Source: Coffea arabica (lineage: Eukaryota; Streptophyta; Magnoliopsida; Gentianales; Rubiaceae). From it: 64,000 nucleotides of DNA. The stretch is taken from NCBI RefSeq assembly GCF_036785885.1, contig NC_092310.1, positions 9,610,001 to 9,674,000 of the forward strand, in the 5' to 3' direction. Made by a program: the position numbers and the translations under genes. Below, piece after piece: positions 23,700 through 36,013 of the stretch (position 1 is its first letter; each line of letters opens with the position of its first letter). Below the pieces are notes generated by a model. The model made no database searches. It was not told the DNA's origin and saw only the letters and a program-made list of their open reading frames with translations.

Positions 23700-26600
23700 C
23701 AGTGAATTAAATGTGATTGTCAAGAAAGGGAAATGGAAGGGTGCGCGGCGAACGCTGAAATTTCATCAACAAGAAATTGAAATTTGTCAAGGAACAAGAA
23801 ATTAATTTCAAGTTTGATTTTTGAGAATTTTCGAGAATAATTTGCCCCAGTTTCCACCAATTATTGCGCAACTGATCAATTGATTTGCATTATGGCGTGG
23901 TTGCTTCTCCTTGAGGTCTTGATTCGTAAGATTTTGACTTACGCTCCTTCGTCGATTTCAGCCATGGACACCTGCACAGGGGCTTACCAAAGTAAAACAT
24001 GCCCTTAAATTATTTTTAAAAAATTAATGCAACTACTACCCATGGAAAGAGTAGCGTGATTGATTTGAAAATCTTGCTTAAATCTTTGACGAAATCCTCA
24101 AATGGACTATAAAAATTTGCCCCAGTGTGGGCTTATTTTGCGAAATTTTGCAAATAAAAATTTTGCCCCAGTGTGGGCCCATTTGATTGCAAAAAATTGG
24201 TTTGGATGTCTCTCCATTTATTTGAACCAAGAGAAATCGCACTTTCCAAAGCTTAGAAAGTAATCATATATACAACGTGAGGAAATTTGAACGTTGAGTT
24301 TGAACTCATGCCGAAATTTCAAGATGAATTTCTCAAAATAATGCCAAATTACAAAAGATTTCTTCATCACTTTTAGCATCGGTGCTCAGGGTAACGGATC
24401 ACCATTTCTTGTTGGCTCATCTTTCAGGGCCAATCGAGTGGGGTGTTATTTCTGATTTGGAAATGGCTAAAGGAAATGGGAGGTCAAGATTTGTCTTATT
24501 TTTGTGCCCAAATTGTGTGTAGTCCTTTCAATACCACATCTTAGTGAAAGCAAAGAGTTTGTCACCCTTATTTCTTAGGAAAACCTAGTCAACATATAAG
24601 CCTTATAAGCTTGCAACAATACGGGTAGAAACGATAGATAAACATGTGAAAACTGGTTATACCCTTATGATCATGAGTGATTGATGGATTTCTTATGAGC
24701 ATAATCCTCACTTTGGGTTGTCATGAAGGAATAAGTCAACGATGGACTTTATTAGCTCGTAATTTGGCTTGAAAACGATAGCTAAAGAATAAAACTTTCA
24801 AGAACATTGCACCGAAGATCGCATTTTTCCAAAATTGCCCCTATTTTGAACTCAAAGATCTCAGACTTTGTTTGCATTTTTCTCATCATTCACCAGGGGT
24901 TTCAGAGTCGATTTTTGCATTTTCTTTTCTTGCTTTGTTTTTTCGCTTTCCTTTTCTTTTCCTCGACCTGGTGGGTTTTCTCATGGTGAGTAGCGTCAGC
25001 CCCATACCCAAGCAATTCAGAAATACAGCTAAAATTTTCCGGCATCAGAAATTTTCTTGACAGGGCCATTGCAAAGAACAGAAGTCAGGACTTTCGGTTT
25101 TTGTAATGGGGTCAGGTGGGGTGCTTAGAAAAGTTAAGGTTTGAAGGCAGATTTCAAAAGTGGTTTAAGTAATCTGAGATCGCATTGTTGCGCCAACCCT
25201 ATTTTAGGGTTAGATCAAAACTTGCCCCAATTTATTCTCAATTGAGGCTCTTTCAGTTTCATTTTCTTTCTTCTTTTGACTTTTCGGCCTTTTGCCATTC
25301 TTTGAAATTTGCCCCAGTTTATTTTTGAACTGAGGTTCTCTTTTCTTCTTTTGTTTTTGATTTTGTTGCATTATCACTTTTCACTTCTTGAAATTTTTTC
25401 TTTTCTAACTCAAACTTGCCCCAGTGTGGGGTTTGCGATTCTCAGGGGTTGCCAAATGAAGTATTTTATTCTGAAGGCTCAAAAGGGATAACTAGGGATA
25501 GAATGTTTGATCGGAAAAGAAGAGGGCCTGACTTGTATTCCGTTCCTTACAATAACTCTGAAAGGAAACTTACATTAATGCGAAATTTCTTGCATGCATC
25601 TGAATTAATTGACTGAGGAAGACTCTTGCTCGTTCATATCTATGAAACATAAGTGATCCGCCGGACAGAACTTGTCCTTTTTCCTTTTTCTCTTTTCTTT
25701 TCTTTTCAAAATTGAAACCCAAGTAGAATCAAATTTCTCCAATTCGCAGTTCCCTTTCCCCTTTTCCCTTTTTTTTTTCAAAATTCCCCAATGTGGGGTG
25801 CGATCATATGTGCACTCGAAAAGAACCACCAATTTTAGCTCAAATGAGGATGTAAGGGATGATCAGTGTTTAGGTTGTAGAAACGACGGCCAAAGCATCA
25901 TTCTTACACCTCATGACAAACAAAGTAACGAAATGGTTATTGAAAATCCATTCCCCTTTTTGATATTTGAAAATTTTTCAATGTAGGGCATTGATTATTA
26001 AAGCTCTTATTTGAAACGAAAATTTTCTTGTAAAGGCTCAAATGGGAGAGCGAATGATAAAATCTGTATAGATAGAGAAACGAATGCTCAAAGTATCCCT
26101 CCAAATTTTCAAAACAAACAAGAATAATACACATTTTTGCTTTCACTTAGATGTGAATTGCATCTGGTCAAACCAATGGGCATTTTTCTAAGCAAAGTTC
26201 GCTCCAATTTGCAATTTATCAATCAATGTGATTGATGTTATTTTGGGGTTAAGTAAAGGAGAAAAGGTATCTCATGGGCCTTTTGAGTGACCTCTTTTAA
26301 TTTTTGAGCACTCTTATTGTATAGCTCAGATCACCAATCTAGTGTACACAAGGATTTCAGAAAGCATACACTTGCGAACTTTCAGGCTGGAGGTTGAAAA
26401 AACTCTCAATTCGGTCTTATTTCTTAAAATTCATCATGAAATCTCTTAATGAGCTCAATAAAGAATGAAATGTACACGAGTATCACACAAAACAAATCAT
26501 TGTCTTAACAAAAGCTTCATTATTGCCAATGTTTGAAAATTTTAAAAGCAATTCTACGAAGTTCCTTTGCACATGTATACACATTCTCTCTCTTAATATC

Positions 26601-26943
26601 CCCTTTTTCTTTGAGCAATGAAATCCCTTAGATGTTTTGCACGAGCGCTTTCAGATGAATTTTCGAATTCACATTGTAGGGCCTGCCTAAGAATCAAGTA
26701 ATACTTGTAATTTTCAAACTTTATCAGATCAAAATCGTTATCAGATATAGAAAGGTATTTTCCCCTTATTGAAATATTTTCATGAATGCAAGGGGGAGGG
26801 GAAAAACAAAAAGAAAAATACCCAGAGTTAGTAATCAAGACTATAAAATCGGTATGCATGCCCTATGGGGGAACCCTTTTTATGTCAAGGGTAGGCCTAG
26901 CATGAAGATGCAATCCTCTAGGGTAGGCACCGTACCCTACCTG

Positions 26944-27544
26944 ATGAATCCGATCAATTGATTGAGTGAAAAACGATTTGAAAATTTTGGCCAATTTGGA
27001 GTGAGAAGAAACATTCGTCCTAAAAAATGAGGACAAAGTCCGAATGAATTGCTTATTTTGATCGACGCATGATGTGTCAAAAGGGGTAAAATGGTCAAAT
27101 TCATTGAATGAAATTTGATTATTTATTGAAAATTGAATGGATAACCCTGAAAAATGGATTAACTAATCAAATGAATTGAATGAAATCAATTGATCAAGCG
27201 GATCGAGTGAAATGATGATTTATTCAAAATCGACCGAATTGCCCTAAAATAGGTAAACTGGTCAAATGGATCGAAAAATTGACTAAATCACCCTAAAAAA
27301 GGTAAATTGGTCAAATGAAATTGAACGAATCTGATGATTTGAATTTATTCAAAATTGATTGAATTGACCTAAAAATGGGTAAACTAATCAAATGAATTGA
27401 ATGAAATTGGTGATCTTATTCAAAAATCGACTAGATTGCCCTAAAATGGATAAACTAGTCAAATGAATTCAAAATCAACTAGGTTGCCCTAAAAATGAAC
27501 AAATTGATAAAATGGACTGGATGAAATTGATGAATCAAATGATC
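26944..27544. repeat. AT-rich leader repeats, second copy
   Basis: Counterpart of 15540-16140 in internal region 2, with the same diverged ~70-bp units. Confidence 0.75.
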
Positions 27545-28967
27545 CAATGGACTGAATGGCTTGATGCATTAGTCTATGAGCCTTCTAAAATCAAATTTTG
27601 GCCTCAGTTTATTTATCGTCTCAATAACGAGGAATTGTTTTTGAATTTCTTCACATTAATGTCCTTTTTGCAAGGGATTTTTACCAATTTGATAAAATGG
27701 CCAAAAAGTGATTATTAGACGCTCATATTCCAAAGATCGCTCAAGGAAAATGATCGGATCCTACCTTACCTTGTGCACTACCCCTTTGGATGGTACAAAA
27801 TGTAAACGTGCAAGTCTCCTTGGATTAAGTATCCGAGACACAAGGTGGTTTATTCATAGCACGGGATCGCCTAAATGGCATTCCCTTTCTAGGGTTTATG
27901 CATGATGCCATTTTATTAAAGCAGTAAAACATGCAATTTGAAATGAAATCATGACCTAAAAGGACCTTTTATACGCCAAGGTAGGCCTAGAATGATATGC
28001 AATTACTAATCTATGAATGTAATATACCAAAATCTTTAAACGTGCAATAGCCTATCTATAAGGATAGGTTCTAAAAGAAGGTCATGTCAGACCTCTTATT
28101 TGCTAGGGTTTGTGAATGCAATGGGGACACAAAACCAAGAAAAGTTAGCTCAGCCGGATAAATACACATAACACATCGTAGCAACGAAATCAACACAAAG
28201 AAATAAATCAATAAAAAGGAGAAAGGGATTGGACCCCTCCCCTCGTGAATAATGTCCCTAATAAGGCAAGGCAGACTCTACCCTAGGCAAGCTATCATGG
28301 ATGCATGAGGTATTGGCTCACTAATGCATCTAGACTCGATAGGTTTTAGGTCCCCGAGCCTTCAGACTTGGAAACCAAGGGTCATCAATCCCAAGGTTCT
28401 TTGTCTGTGGCTCGAGCGATTCCCTAGACATTGCTACGCACACATCGTGTCACGGCTACATGTCATGAGTGAATCTATCAAAAATCCTCAACTTTCGACT
28501 AAAAGCTAAAGGCTATGAACCCAAAGCTTAAAATGGAAGATTGAGTGACCCCTCGGATCATGCTACGCACACATCGTGTCGTGCTCACACGTCCAAGTGA
28601 GTCGCCTAAAATCCTAATAAGGTGGAGTGGCGTGACAAGCCACTAAAAGAAAAATAAATTAAATGTGAAAAATTAAAGCGTATGCACGTATGCTAGTGCT
28701 CGTTTGGAGGGAAGGGATCAAGAACCAACGCGAGGCTCTAGGGTAATGTCCCCCCACCCAAATGCAATGCAAAGCGTGAGATAAAACAAGTACAACATAC
28801 ATCCAAACAACCAATCATACATACGCAAGTGAGGGAATAGTTTGATACGCGCGCGAGGCAAAAGGCCCTAAAATGGAAAATGCAACCCTAATATCCAAAT
28901 GCTATACATAAAAAGGGTAGAAAAAGGAAAAGAATAGCTAAATCGAATGCTTGGACCCACTTAGGAA

Positions 28968-28986
28968 GTCCCCAGTGGAGTCGCCA
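28968..28986 (-). other. Primer binding site of the outer 5' LTR
   Basis: Identical to the site at 17564-17582 and two bases inside LTR C. In the element's own orientation LTR C is the outer 5' LTR, so this is the primer site a full-length transcript would use first. Confidence 0.82.
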
Positions 28987-30110
28987 ACTGTCGCGCTCCA
29001 CTTTTTGAATGTGTGAAAGTAGTGTGTGGAATATGTATGTGAATGTGTGTGAAAATGAAAATAAAAGGCCGTGGGACTTGAAAATGCGACGATTTGGCCA
29101 AACAGAGTTCAAAAAGGGTTTATTGCATGGAAAATGGAGTCCCCACTTGGTATAGAGTTAGGGTGTACCAAGTCACCCAAAAAAATGAATTTTTTGAAAA
29201 GCAAAGTAAACAAACCCCTTTTTAAGAACTTTTAGGTCTACGTAACCAAAAAAAGGGATCGGGGGTCACATTTGATAAGGGAGAAGGCAAAGGCAAAGCC
29301 TAAGGCACTCCCTTAACCTAGCCAAGGCTAGTTGCGCGATTTAGCCCCACATTTCCTAATTCTTCTACCCAAAATATGCGTTGCATGTTGGATATGACTA
29401 ATGGATATGGCAAGGAAATGCAATCCTAAATCTAAAATGTCTCTTACGAGACTTTTTGGTCCCAACCACATGAGTTGTGGTGGCCAATAAGGAAAGTCCT
29501 CATAGAGGTCGCGAATGATGCAAATGAAGACTCAAATATGAGTGCAAGTGTGAAAATGTAAGAAAACGTGCATGTGTGCGAATGTAAGACAAGTGCATGT
29601 GTGCAAACTGGGAAAATAAAAGTGTTTGTGTGCAAATGGATGAAACTATGATAGTAGATACATATAAGTGCAATTGGGTGCAATTTGTGAGGCAGGAAAA
29701 CAAATGACAAGAAAAAAAATGTGTGAACATGGCATTTGTATTGAGAAGGATATAAGTAGTGAGAAAATGTGGATAAGAGGGTGAGGGAGTGACATGATGA
29801 GAGTGTATGAACCTATAGGAATGCATCAAGTCGGGTACGGGAATGACTCCTAACTTCATGACTTTAATTTTCCCTTTGATTAGAAGGAAGAACTAGCGTG
29901 CTAAGGCTATTTTGTAGCCACACTCGCTCGTTTCCCTTACCTAAAGGGGACTCTCAAGCAAATATACCCTATAACTAGCATGAGGATGCAAAAACCTAAA
30001 ATGAAAGGGAAAGGGTTGGAGGGGCATGCCAAATGCTAGAAAACTAAGAAAAATGCATGAAATGTAGTGAGACATGCAAGTATGTACTAGCGAGGGAGAT
30101 CCCTAAGGGT

Positions 30111-30201
30111 CTAGCATTGGACTAGCCCATATCTATGAATTCCTACTAGCGTTGGACTAGTGGAAAACGGGACAATGAGCAACAACCAGCGTTGGACTAG
30201 T
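30111..30201. repeat. Palindromic CTAG units in LTR C
   Basis: Same three units as LTR B, including the CCAGCG variant in the third. Confidence 0.7.
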
Positions 30202-30666
30202 GTGGTGACGTGCATTCATCCATCATATTCATCTATGACTATAGAAAGCAAGTAGACATGTCAATCACATATAAATACATAGCACATGACACTTAGCATG
30301 CTCGACTAGATGCAAGAGCCTAATAAAGCAAATTAACATGTAGCAACAAAGGCAAGCAATCAAGCTAATGAACCTATTACATTTGCTAACTAAAACAAAA
30401 GGGGAATGGGGAAAATGGACAAAAATGCTCTCCAAGCCCTATCTATTACAAGCCAAGAGGTGTACACATACCCCATAAATAAATAAAAGGATGACTTAAG
30501 CAAAAGTGAATGAAAATGAAATAAATGATGGGAATTAAGGAAAAGCAAGGAAAGCAAAGTAGGCATGCAATTCTCACTTAGCACGTTGGATCACATAGGG
30601 GAGAGACAAAAAAGAAAAAAGAAGTTATACCTCCCTTGAAATGGAGCTCTAATGGGGTGAAGTCAC

Positions 30667-30675
30667 TTATTTATC
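30667..30675 (-). promoter_or_regulatory. TATA-like box of LTR C
   Basis: Same GGATAAATAAG context on the minus strand. As part of the outer 5' LTR, this is the box that would drive a full-length transcript across both internal regions. Confidence 0.6.
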
Positions 30676-32587
30676 CTCCAAAATAAAAGAAAAGGTCAAG
30701 GCATCATTTTAATTGAGAAAATTAAAGAAAGTATGCAAACACAAGCTCACTTAGTCTGAAAGCCCTTAAAATTATGAATTAAAAGCAATTTAAACAAAGC
30801 AAGGTGGCTAATTGAAGCAAACAAGTAATGAAGTTGCAAAAATTAAAACTACCAAGGACCAAATTGAGGAGATTATTCAATTGATTGGGTCATAGTAGAA
30901 CAAGGGGCAACTTGGGGGGCCAAAGTGTAATTTCAGAAAGCTACTTCATGCATGCAACGATAACTGAAGCCTTCATTACTTCTGCAATTTTCATACGAAG
31001 CTCCCTGTCGCTCTAAGCTTACAAGATGCAGAAAACAGCCATGAACATCCATGCAAACTTGTCAACTAATCCCACAAAACTTAATCCAACAAAATCATGC
31101 AATGACACACGGTCAAGGATTCAAAATCCTTCCTCCCCAATAGATTCATAAGGAAAGGAAGACATCTTTTGTTGCCTCTGCTAGGTTCTCGGATATAATC
31201 CAAACACAACTAGTAGCTCAACCAATGACTTGGATCAAAACCATGGGATTACCAAGTATTCTTTCCATTTTTCAACATAAAAATCTTTGAATTAAACACA
31301 AAAAACTCAGAACAGAGCATGCAAATCTGGTTCGAAGGAGATTTCATTCTTTGGCAGCTAATGAAGTTTTGTTTTTCTGCAAATTCCAGCTTTCAAATAA
31401 GCTCAGGTGCATCGACCTCGATCCATTGCTACCGTTAACCAAAACATTTACCCATTTCCAACACCGTAAAGAGGACAACTAGCTTATGAAAAACGCAGCC
31501 AAAGTAAAAAAGAGGAGGAAACTTGTGGAGGGAAAGTGCAGTTTCTTTTTGAAAGCCTTCAGTGCATGCAGGTCATGTAAGAAAAGCTTTCTTGCAACAA
31601 GTCCACTCCAACCGTGGCTTTCTTCCATTTCATTATTGAAGGCAAGTCTGATGAATATCCGGATTTTTAAGCAAAACAAGTAAACACAGCAAGTCCTAAT
31701 CACCCATTCAAACGAGCATTCCATTTTGTTTGCCGCAAAAATCAAAGCTGGGAGTCTGAGTTTACCAATCAGCAAGAGAAAAGAAAGGAAAAAAAAGTGC
31801 AGCGTGGGATGCAACAAATTGCATGCATTAGGAAAACATTACGAGCATCAGCAACTCTTAACTACTTGAGTGTTGGCACCACAGCAACGAAAGAAAGGAA
31901 TCTGATGACAGCATGCATGCAAACTACACAAAAGAGCTGTTCTGCAATTTTTCAGCCGCAGCTTTTCTTTCCAGTTTATCATGCAAACATGTTCGCCAAA
32001 TGTCAGGATTTTACTATCAATCATTGACCAAACATGCAAGTTCATTGCAGGATTGAAACAGAGAAAATGAGACTGACCAGCGAAGATGAAGGTAAACGGC
32101 AAAACAGTAATAGAAGGAAAGGGAAGAAGTGCCGCAAGTTTCTGCAATTTTTCTATTTGAGCAATCATGATTAACGTTATCCATTCTGTCCTAAACAAGG
32201 TAGTTTATGTAATCAAACCATTCTAGTGAGGCAGACAAACGTGACCCAGAGATGGCAAATAAAAATCCCAGAAAGCTTAAGCAAAAATGACAACTTCAGC
32301 AAGTCAAAAAAACGAGAACTGCTGCAACAAGCTGAAAGTTTCAAACTTGCTGCAGTTTTCTTTGCAACGAACTCATGCGATGAAACGACATGCTGTAAAT
32401 CCATGCTAAGACCATCATTTTCACAGCAAACACCGTATTTGACCTCAGACTCAAGAAATGAATCACGACCAAATAGATTTCAAGTTACAACATGGCTGAA
32501 AAGCCCGTAAGCAGCGCAGGATTCCACTGTCTTCCTTAATCTGATGAGATGTGAGTGGAAAATAAACAAAAAGGGATTACCTTTAAC

Positions 32588-32639
32588 AACGGTGTTATAT
32601 AAAGAGATTACCTTTAAACAAAAAGGGATTACCTTTAAC
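32588..32639. repeat. 52-bp insertion private to LTR C
   Basis: It follows AAAAAGGGATTACCTTTAAC and repeats that 20-mer at its own end. A diverged intermediate copy (AGAGATTACCTTTAAAC) lies inside, so it appears to be a local duplication plus a short new segment (AACGGTGTTATATAA). It is absent from LTRs A and B. Confidence 0.85.
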
Positions 32640-33599
32640 ACCCGGAAACGCTAGTGAAACGTGAAGAATTCGAGGATGGCAAGATTCGAATCTCAGTGAA
32701 AAAACGCTAGCTTGATATTCTGATTCTGGATTTCTTCTTCTGCCCTTGGTTCCCTTCGTCTGAAACCCCTTTCTTTCTGCTTTCTCTCTCTCTTCGAACT
32801 CCCAAAATCTCCCTTGCCGCTCCTTTTTTCAGCCGCCAACTTTCACTCTTCTTTTTCGAACCCCAAACCCCTGGCTCTCCTGGTTTCTTCTCGCTCCCCA
32901 GATCTCTCAGCTGTTGTTTCTTTTCTCCTCTCTCTCTCATACTTTAGCCCAGATTTCTCTCCCTTTTTTCCAGTCTGCCTATTTTCTTATGCCCCCCCCG
33001 CCAATCTTCTTTCTCTCTCTCGTTTTTTAGCTCTCTCCCGATCCTTTTCCTGCGGCTACTGTCAAATGCCACCCCCCTTCACACCAAACCCTTCATCCCA
33101 CGGCTCTCCTTTGCTGCCTCTCCTCTTTTCCATTTTAGCCTTACACCTTGCATGGAAGCTTCCCCCATTTAGCCAGGTGTCTGGCCACCTGGAACCACCA
33201 GCCTTCTCCTCTAAAATTACAGCCAAAGGGCTGCCCGAGCCCTTCCTTGCAAGCTGCGAAAATACGCAGCTTGCTTGTCGTGGCCCTTTTTTTTTTTTAT
33301 TAAGAAATTTAACAAAATTGATAATAAAATTAAGTAAAAAAATAATAATTTAATTAACATCGGATAAGAATAAATAAACTAGAAATAATAAATAGCAAAG
33401 TTGCAATTTTTCATTTTTCTTTTCTTTTTCTTCATTTTTTTTCAATCAAATTAGTAGATAAAATAAATGCTCGTAAACTAATACAATAAGAGACATGAAA
33501 CAGGAAACAACCAAAATAAACCTAAAATTGAAACAAATAAATCTAAAATTAAACTAATTTAAAAAAATAAAATTCGAAATAAAAAATTTGGTGTCTACA

Positions 33600-33604
33600 G
33601 CACC
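33600..33604. repeat. Target site duplication GCACC, right copy
   Basis: Identical to 6179-6183 and directly follows the CTACA end of LTR C. Confidence 0.95.
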
Positions 33605-33860
33605 TTGGGTATTATGTTGTTGTAATGGAAGAAAGCCAAGGGGAGCTGAAACGTTTAAACTGAGACACCCGTTTGAATATAATAATGGTCCTTAAAATGG
33701 ATTTAATCTTTAGTTGTAGTGCAGGAAAGCCATAAAGAGTTGGCTCTTTATTCAAAAATGCATTTGAATATGATATTGTGCGATCACTAACATTTGTATT
33801 CAAGGAAAATGGGTACTCCGTTGTTATTATGGACAAAAGAGTTGAAAATTGGGGTTGTTT
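33605..33860 (+). repeat. Continuation of the interrupted repeat array
   Basis: Units near 33620 (TAATGGAAGAAAGCC), 33717 (GGAAAGCCATAAAGAGTTGG) and 33825 (TTATTATGGACAAAAGAG) continue the ~100-bp repeats at 5985-6178. TTTGTATTCAAGGAAA(A/T)TGGGT near 33795 also matches text near 5948. The uninterrupted locus therefore joins 6178 to 33605. Confidence 0.6.
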
Positions 33861-34775
33861 TAATAAAGTTAACGGGTTTATTTTTACTCCTTAGCCCATT
33901 ATATTTATGTTAATTCCGTTTCACCCCAATGCATTTTCAGCTTGTGCAGTACGCTACATTTCCAATGTCCAAACCGCGGTTATAGGTCATCACTTCCTTT
34001 TCTAGAATTATTCCCTTTCGTCATCCGTACTTGTCAGGTTGCAACGTGGAGGCTTCTTTGCCATATTATTTGCTTTTCACACCTGTCTTCGAACTTTGTG
34101 AATACACTACAGAAATTACCTTGTTTAAAATACCATTTTTCTTTTTATGCTTAAATTTAACGGTACAAATTGTTCATGAGTTGATACGGTGAATTTTTCG
34201 AAATAATATTAATAAAAAAAAATTCTCACATATTGTCCGGTGGGCACATCTTGTTTTTTCATCAAGGCCACGAAATTTTTAGAGCCTCAAGCTCCACGTA
34301 GTGATATGGAATTCAGGCTCCTGTAAATGAAATGCACGGACTTGATGACCTACAAAATTTTTGTTGAAAACGTGTCAACTTTCAAGGACTTCATCTCTGA
34401 CTAGATATTCCAGTGACTTCCTCAAACAAGGATTCGGGGGCACAGATGGGTGTTAGTGACAACTATTCAGAACGTAATGTTTTTTAAATATTTTATAATT
34501 CTATGTAAATTACCTGCAAAAATTCATAACAGACATATAATTATTATACATGAAATGCACTTGAACAGTACGTTACAATTTATTATACTCTTGTTGCAAA
34601 CATGTACAAACAGTTAAGATATAGTTATAATTTATTTAAAAAGTGTTACCCTATTTTGGATGGTTGCTACTAACAACTATTCATGCCCTGCATCTCGCAA
34701 ATTATGGGTAACTTATTAGAATATTGCTAAAAAAAGAAATCGGCAACCTAAGGAAAATGATGGGTCTTTTCTTCA
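33861..34775. other. Unassigned non-coding stretch
   Basis: AT-rich with no supported gene. A short phrase, AC(A)ACTATTC, preceded by TGGGTGTTAGTG or TGGTTGCTACTA, occurs twice near 34447 and 34660. This may mark a decayed duplication. Nothing else stands out. Confidence 0.3.
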
Positions 34776-34783
34776 TCTAGAAG
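34776..34783. repeat. 8-bp target duplication, left (TCTAGAAG)
   Basis: Differs from 35951-35958 (CCTAGAAG) by one base. The 8-bp length is typical of hAT transposons. Confidence 0.6.
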
Positions 34784-35950
34784 CAATGTTTTAAACTCTG
34801 TACTAACGATAGGATTGGTTGAAAGTCCAATTCTCAATTTATCGGTTCAACTGGTCGGATCACCGATCCTTTAATTATTAAAATATTAAACTTAAAAATG
34901 GTAATAGAAGCTCTTTTTCTCGCAGCATCATTTGAACGGCGACTTTGTTATGCTTTTCTTTCAACTTTTTATGCTTCTCCTTTATTTTTTTTCCTTTTTC
35001 CTTTTCTTTCTTTACTGATTGGTTTGATTTTGACAAAACCCAGAAAAACAAAATTACCATTATAAAAAATCTAGAAAATGTGGTTCATACACTAAAATAA
35101 GAAAAGTCCTTCATATCAACCACAAAAAATTCATCCAATGTCTCAAATATAACACTATAAAGGCGAATAATATTTTGAATTTAAGAACAAAACAAATTAA
35201 GGTACTACCAAAAAAATGGAATACAACCGAACATCTAAATGTTAAATACCGATGATAATCATTTTATGGTCCATCGTGATCTGCATTACCACTAGTAGGA
35301 GCTTTATGCTTAGATATTTTCAAATCCACATCTTTCTGAAATTTATCATTTAAAATGTAAAATAAAGAAATAGAAGAAGGAGGAATTACAGGATTGTGAG
35401 CAATAGTGAAGGGTGGTTTGAATAGTGAGTGGAGAAGGAGGCCTTAACAGTGTTCGAAGTACAGGAAAATAAAGGGTGGCAGTGGTGGAAATGGAGATTG
35501 GGGAAGAGTTGTGGGAAGACTATGGTTGTAAGTCCTTTTAATTGGCTGATTCTGGACATTTAGCCCATTGAACAGACACAAAAAAATCAATACAAGCAGA
35601 GCAAAAATCATTACTAGCCTCAGAGATGTTGTAGTGGCCCCAAAAATGACAACATTAGTAGCCCAAAGTCTTGTTCTCCCAAGAGCTGTTGTAGTGGCCC
35701 GAAGAATGACAACAATACTAGCCCATAGTCTTGGCTCCCAAGAAATGTTCCCAAAAAATGACAACATTAGTAGCCCAAACTCTTGGCAAAGCCCAATAGG
35801 GTAACATAAAATAAAAAATCCTATCGGATTGAATTATGCGGTTCTTTGGTAATTTGACCGATTTTGACCAATTTTTTATTTGATTCTGAGTTTGGCATTC
35901 AATCGAATTATGGTCAAATCGATTGATCTTATTCCATTTTAAAAACATTG
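34784..35950. mobile_element. Non-autonomous hAT-like element
   Basis: 1167 bp with terminal inverted repeats CAATGTTTTAAA at the left and CAATGTTTTTAAAA read inward from the right. It is bounded by near-identical 8-bp duplications. The interior is non-coding and AT-rich near both ends, with a three-copy tandem repeat in the middle. The short terminal repeat plus 8-bp duplication argue for hAT. With no transposase present, the family call rests on the ends alone. Confidence 0.6.
35600..35790. repeat. Three-copy repeat inside the hAT-like element
   Basis: Units share AATGACAACATTAGTAGCCC, then AAAGTCTTG. The first two also share GTTGTAGTGGCCC. Units begin near 35646, 35706 and 35759, with the last spacing shortened. 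Confidence 0.8.
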
Positions 35951-36013
35951 CCTAGAAGTGCCGAAATGTTAATATTTTTAATTCTTGAAACTAAATGTGG
36001 CTCCCTATTTTAT

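Larger units (their letters stand above)
22130..28988 (-). mobile_element. Internal region 2, non-coding
   Basis: 6859 bp, the same length as internal region 1 and offset from it by 11404 bases throughout. All short frames compared give identical translations in the two copies. It holds the same polypurine tract, tandem arrays, leader repeats and primer site. The lack of visible differences, against LTR divergence in A versus C, dates the duplication as recent compared with the insertion. Otherwise it reflects an assembly duplication. Confidence 0.9.
6184..33599 (-). mobile_element. Triple-LTR Tat/Ogre-like element, non-coding
   Basis: The order on the plus strand is LTR A, internal 1, LTR B, internal 2, LTR C. 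The coding orientation is minus: in that direction LTRs begin TGTAGACACCAAATTT and end GGGGCGCGACA or GGAGCGCGACA. They are followed by a tRNA-Arg-like primer site, and a polypurine tract precedes the next LTR. The 4.5-kb LTRs and the tandem-repeat-rich 3' end fit the Tat/Ogre branch of Ty3/gypsy. No gag, protease, RT, RNase H or integrase is recognisable in either internal region, so it is a large retrotransposon derivative needing enzymes in trans. The flanking GCACC duplication and the hybrid middle LTR show one insertion later duplicated by unequal exchange. Confidence 0.93.
28989..33599 (-). repeat. LTR C (outer 5' LTR in element orientation)
   Basis: 4611 bp, longest of the three. Private features include a 52-bp insertion at 32588-32639, a short insertion near 33080 (CACCAAACCC), a shorter C-run near 32993, and at least a dozen substitutions right of 32098. 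Left of about 30620 it matches LTR B. The 179-aa open frame at 32814-33353 is CT-rich LTR sequence read through, not a gene. Confidence 0.93.

Noticed and set aside
32814..33353. 179-codon open frame as a gene
   Set aside because: It is CT-rich LTR sequence. The matching positions in LTRs A and B are interrupted, and the translation is low-complexity Ser/Pro/Leu.
6184..33599. Two or three independent insertions side by side
   Set aside because: Only the outermost ends carry the target duplication, no duplication flanks LTR B, and B is a mosaic of A and C.
35600..35790. Small gene in the hAT-like element
   Set aside because: The open frames there are products of the three-copy repeat, and the element ends explain the stretch.
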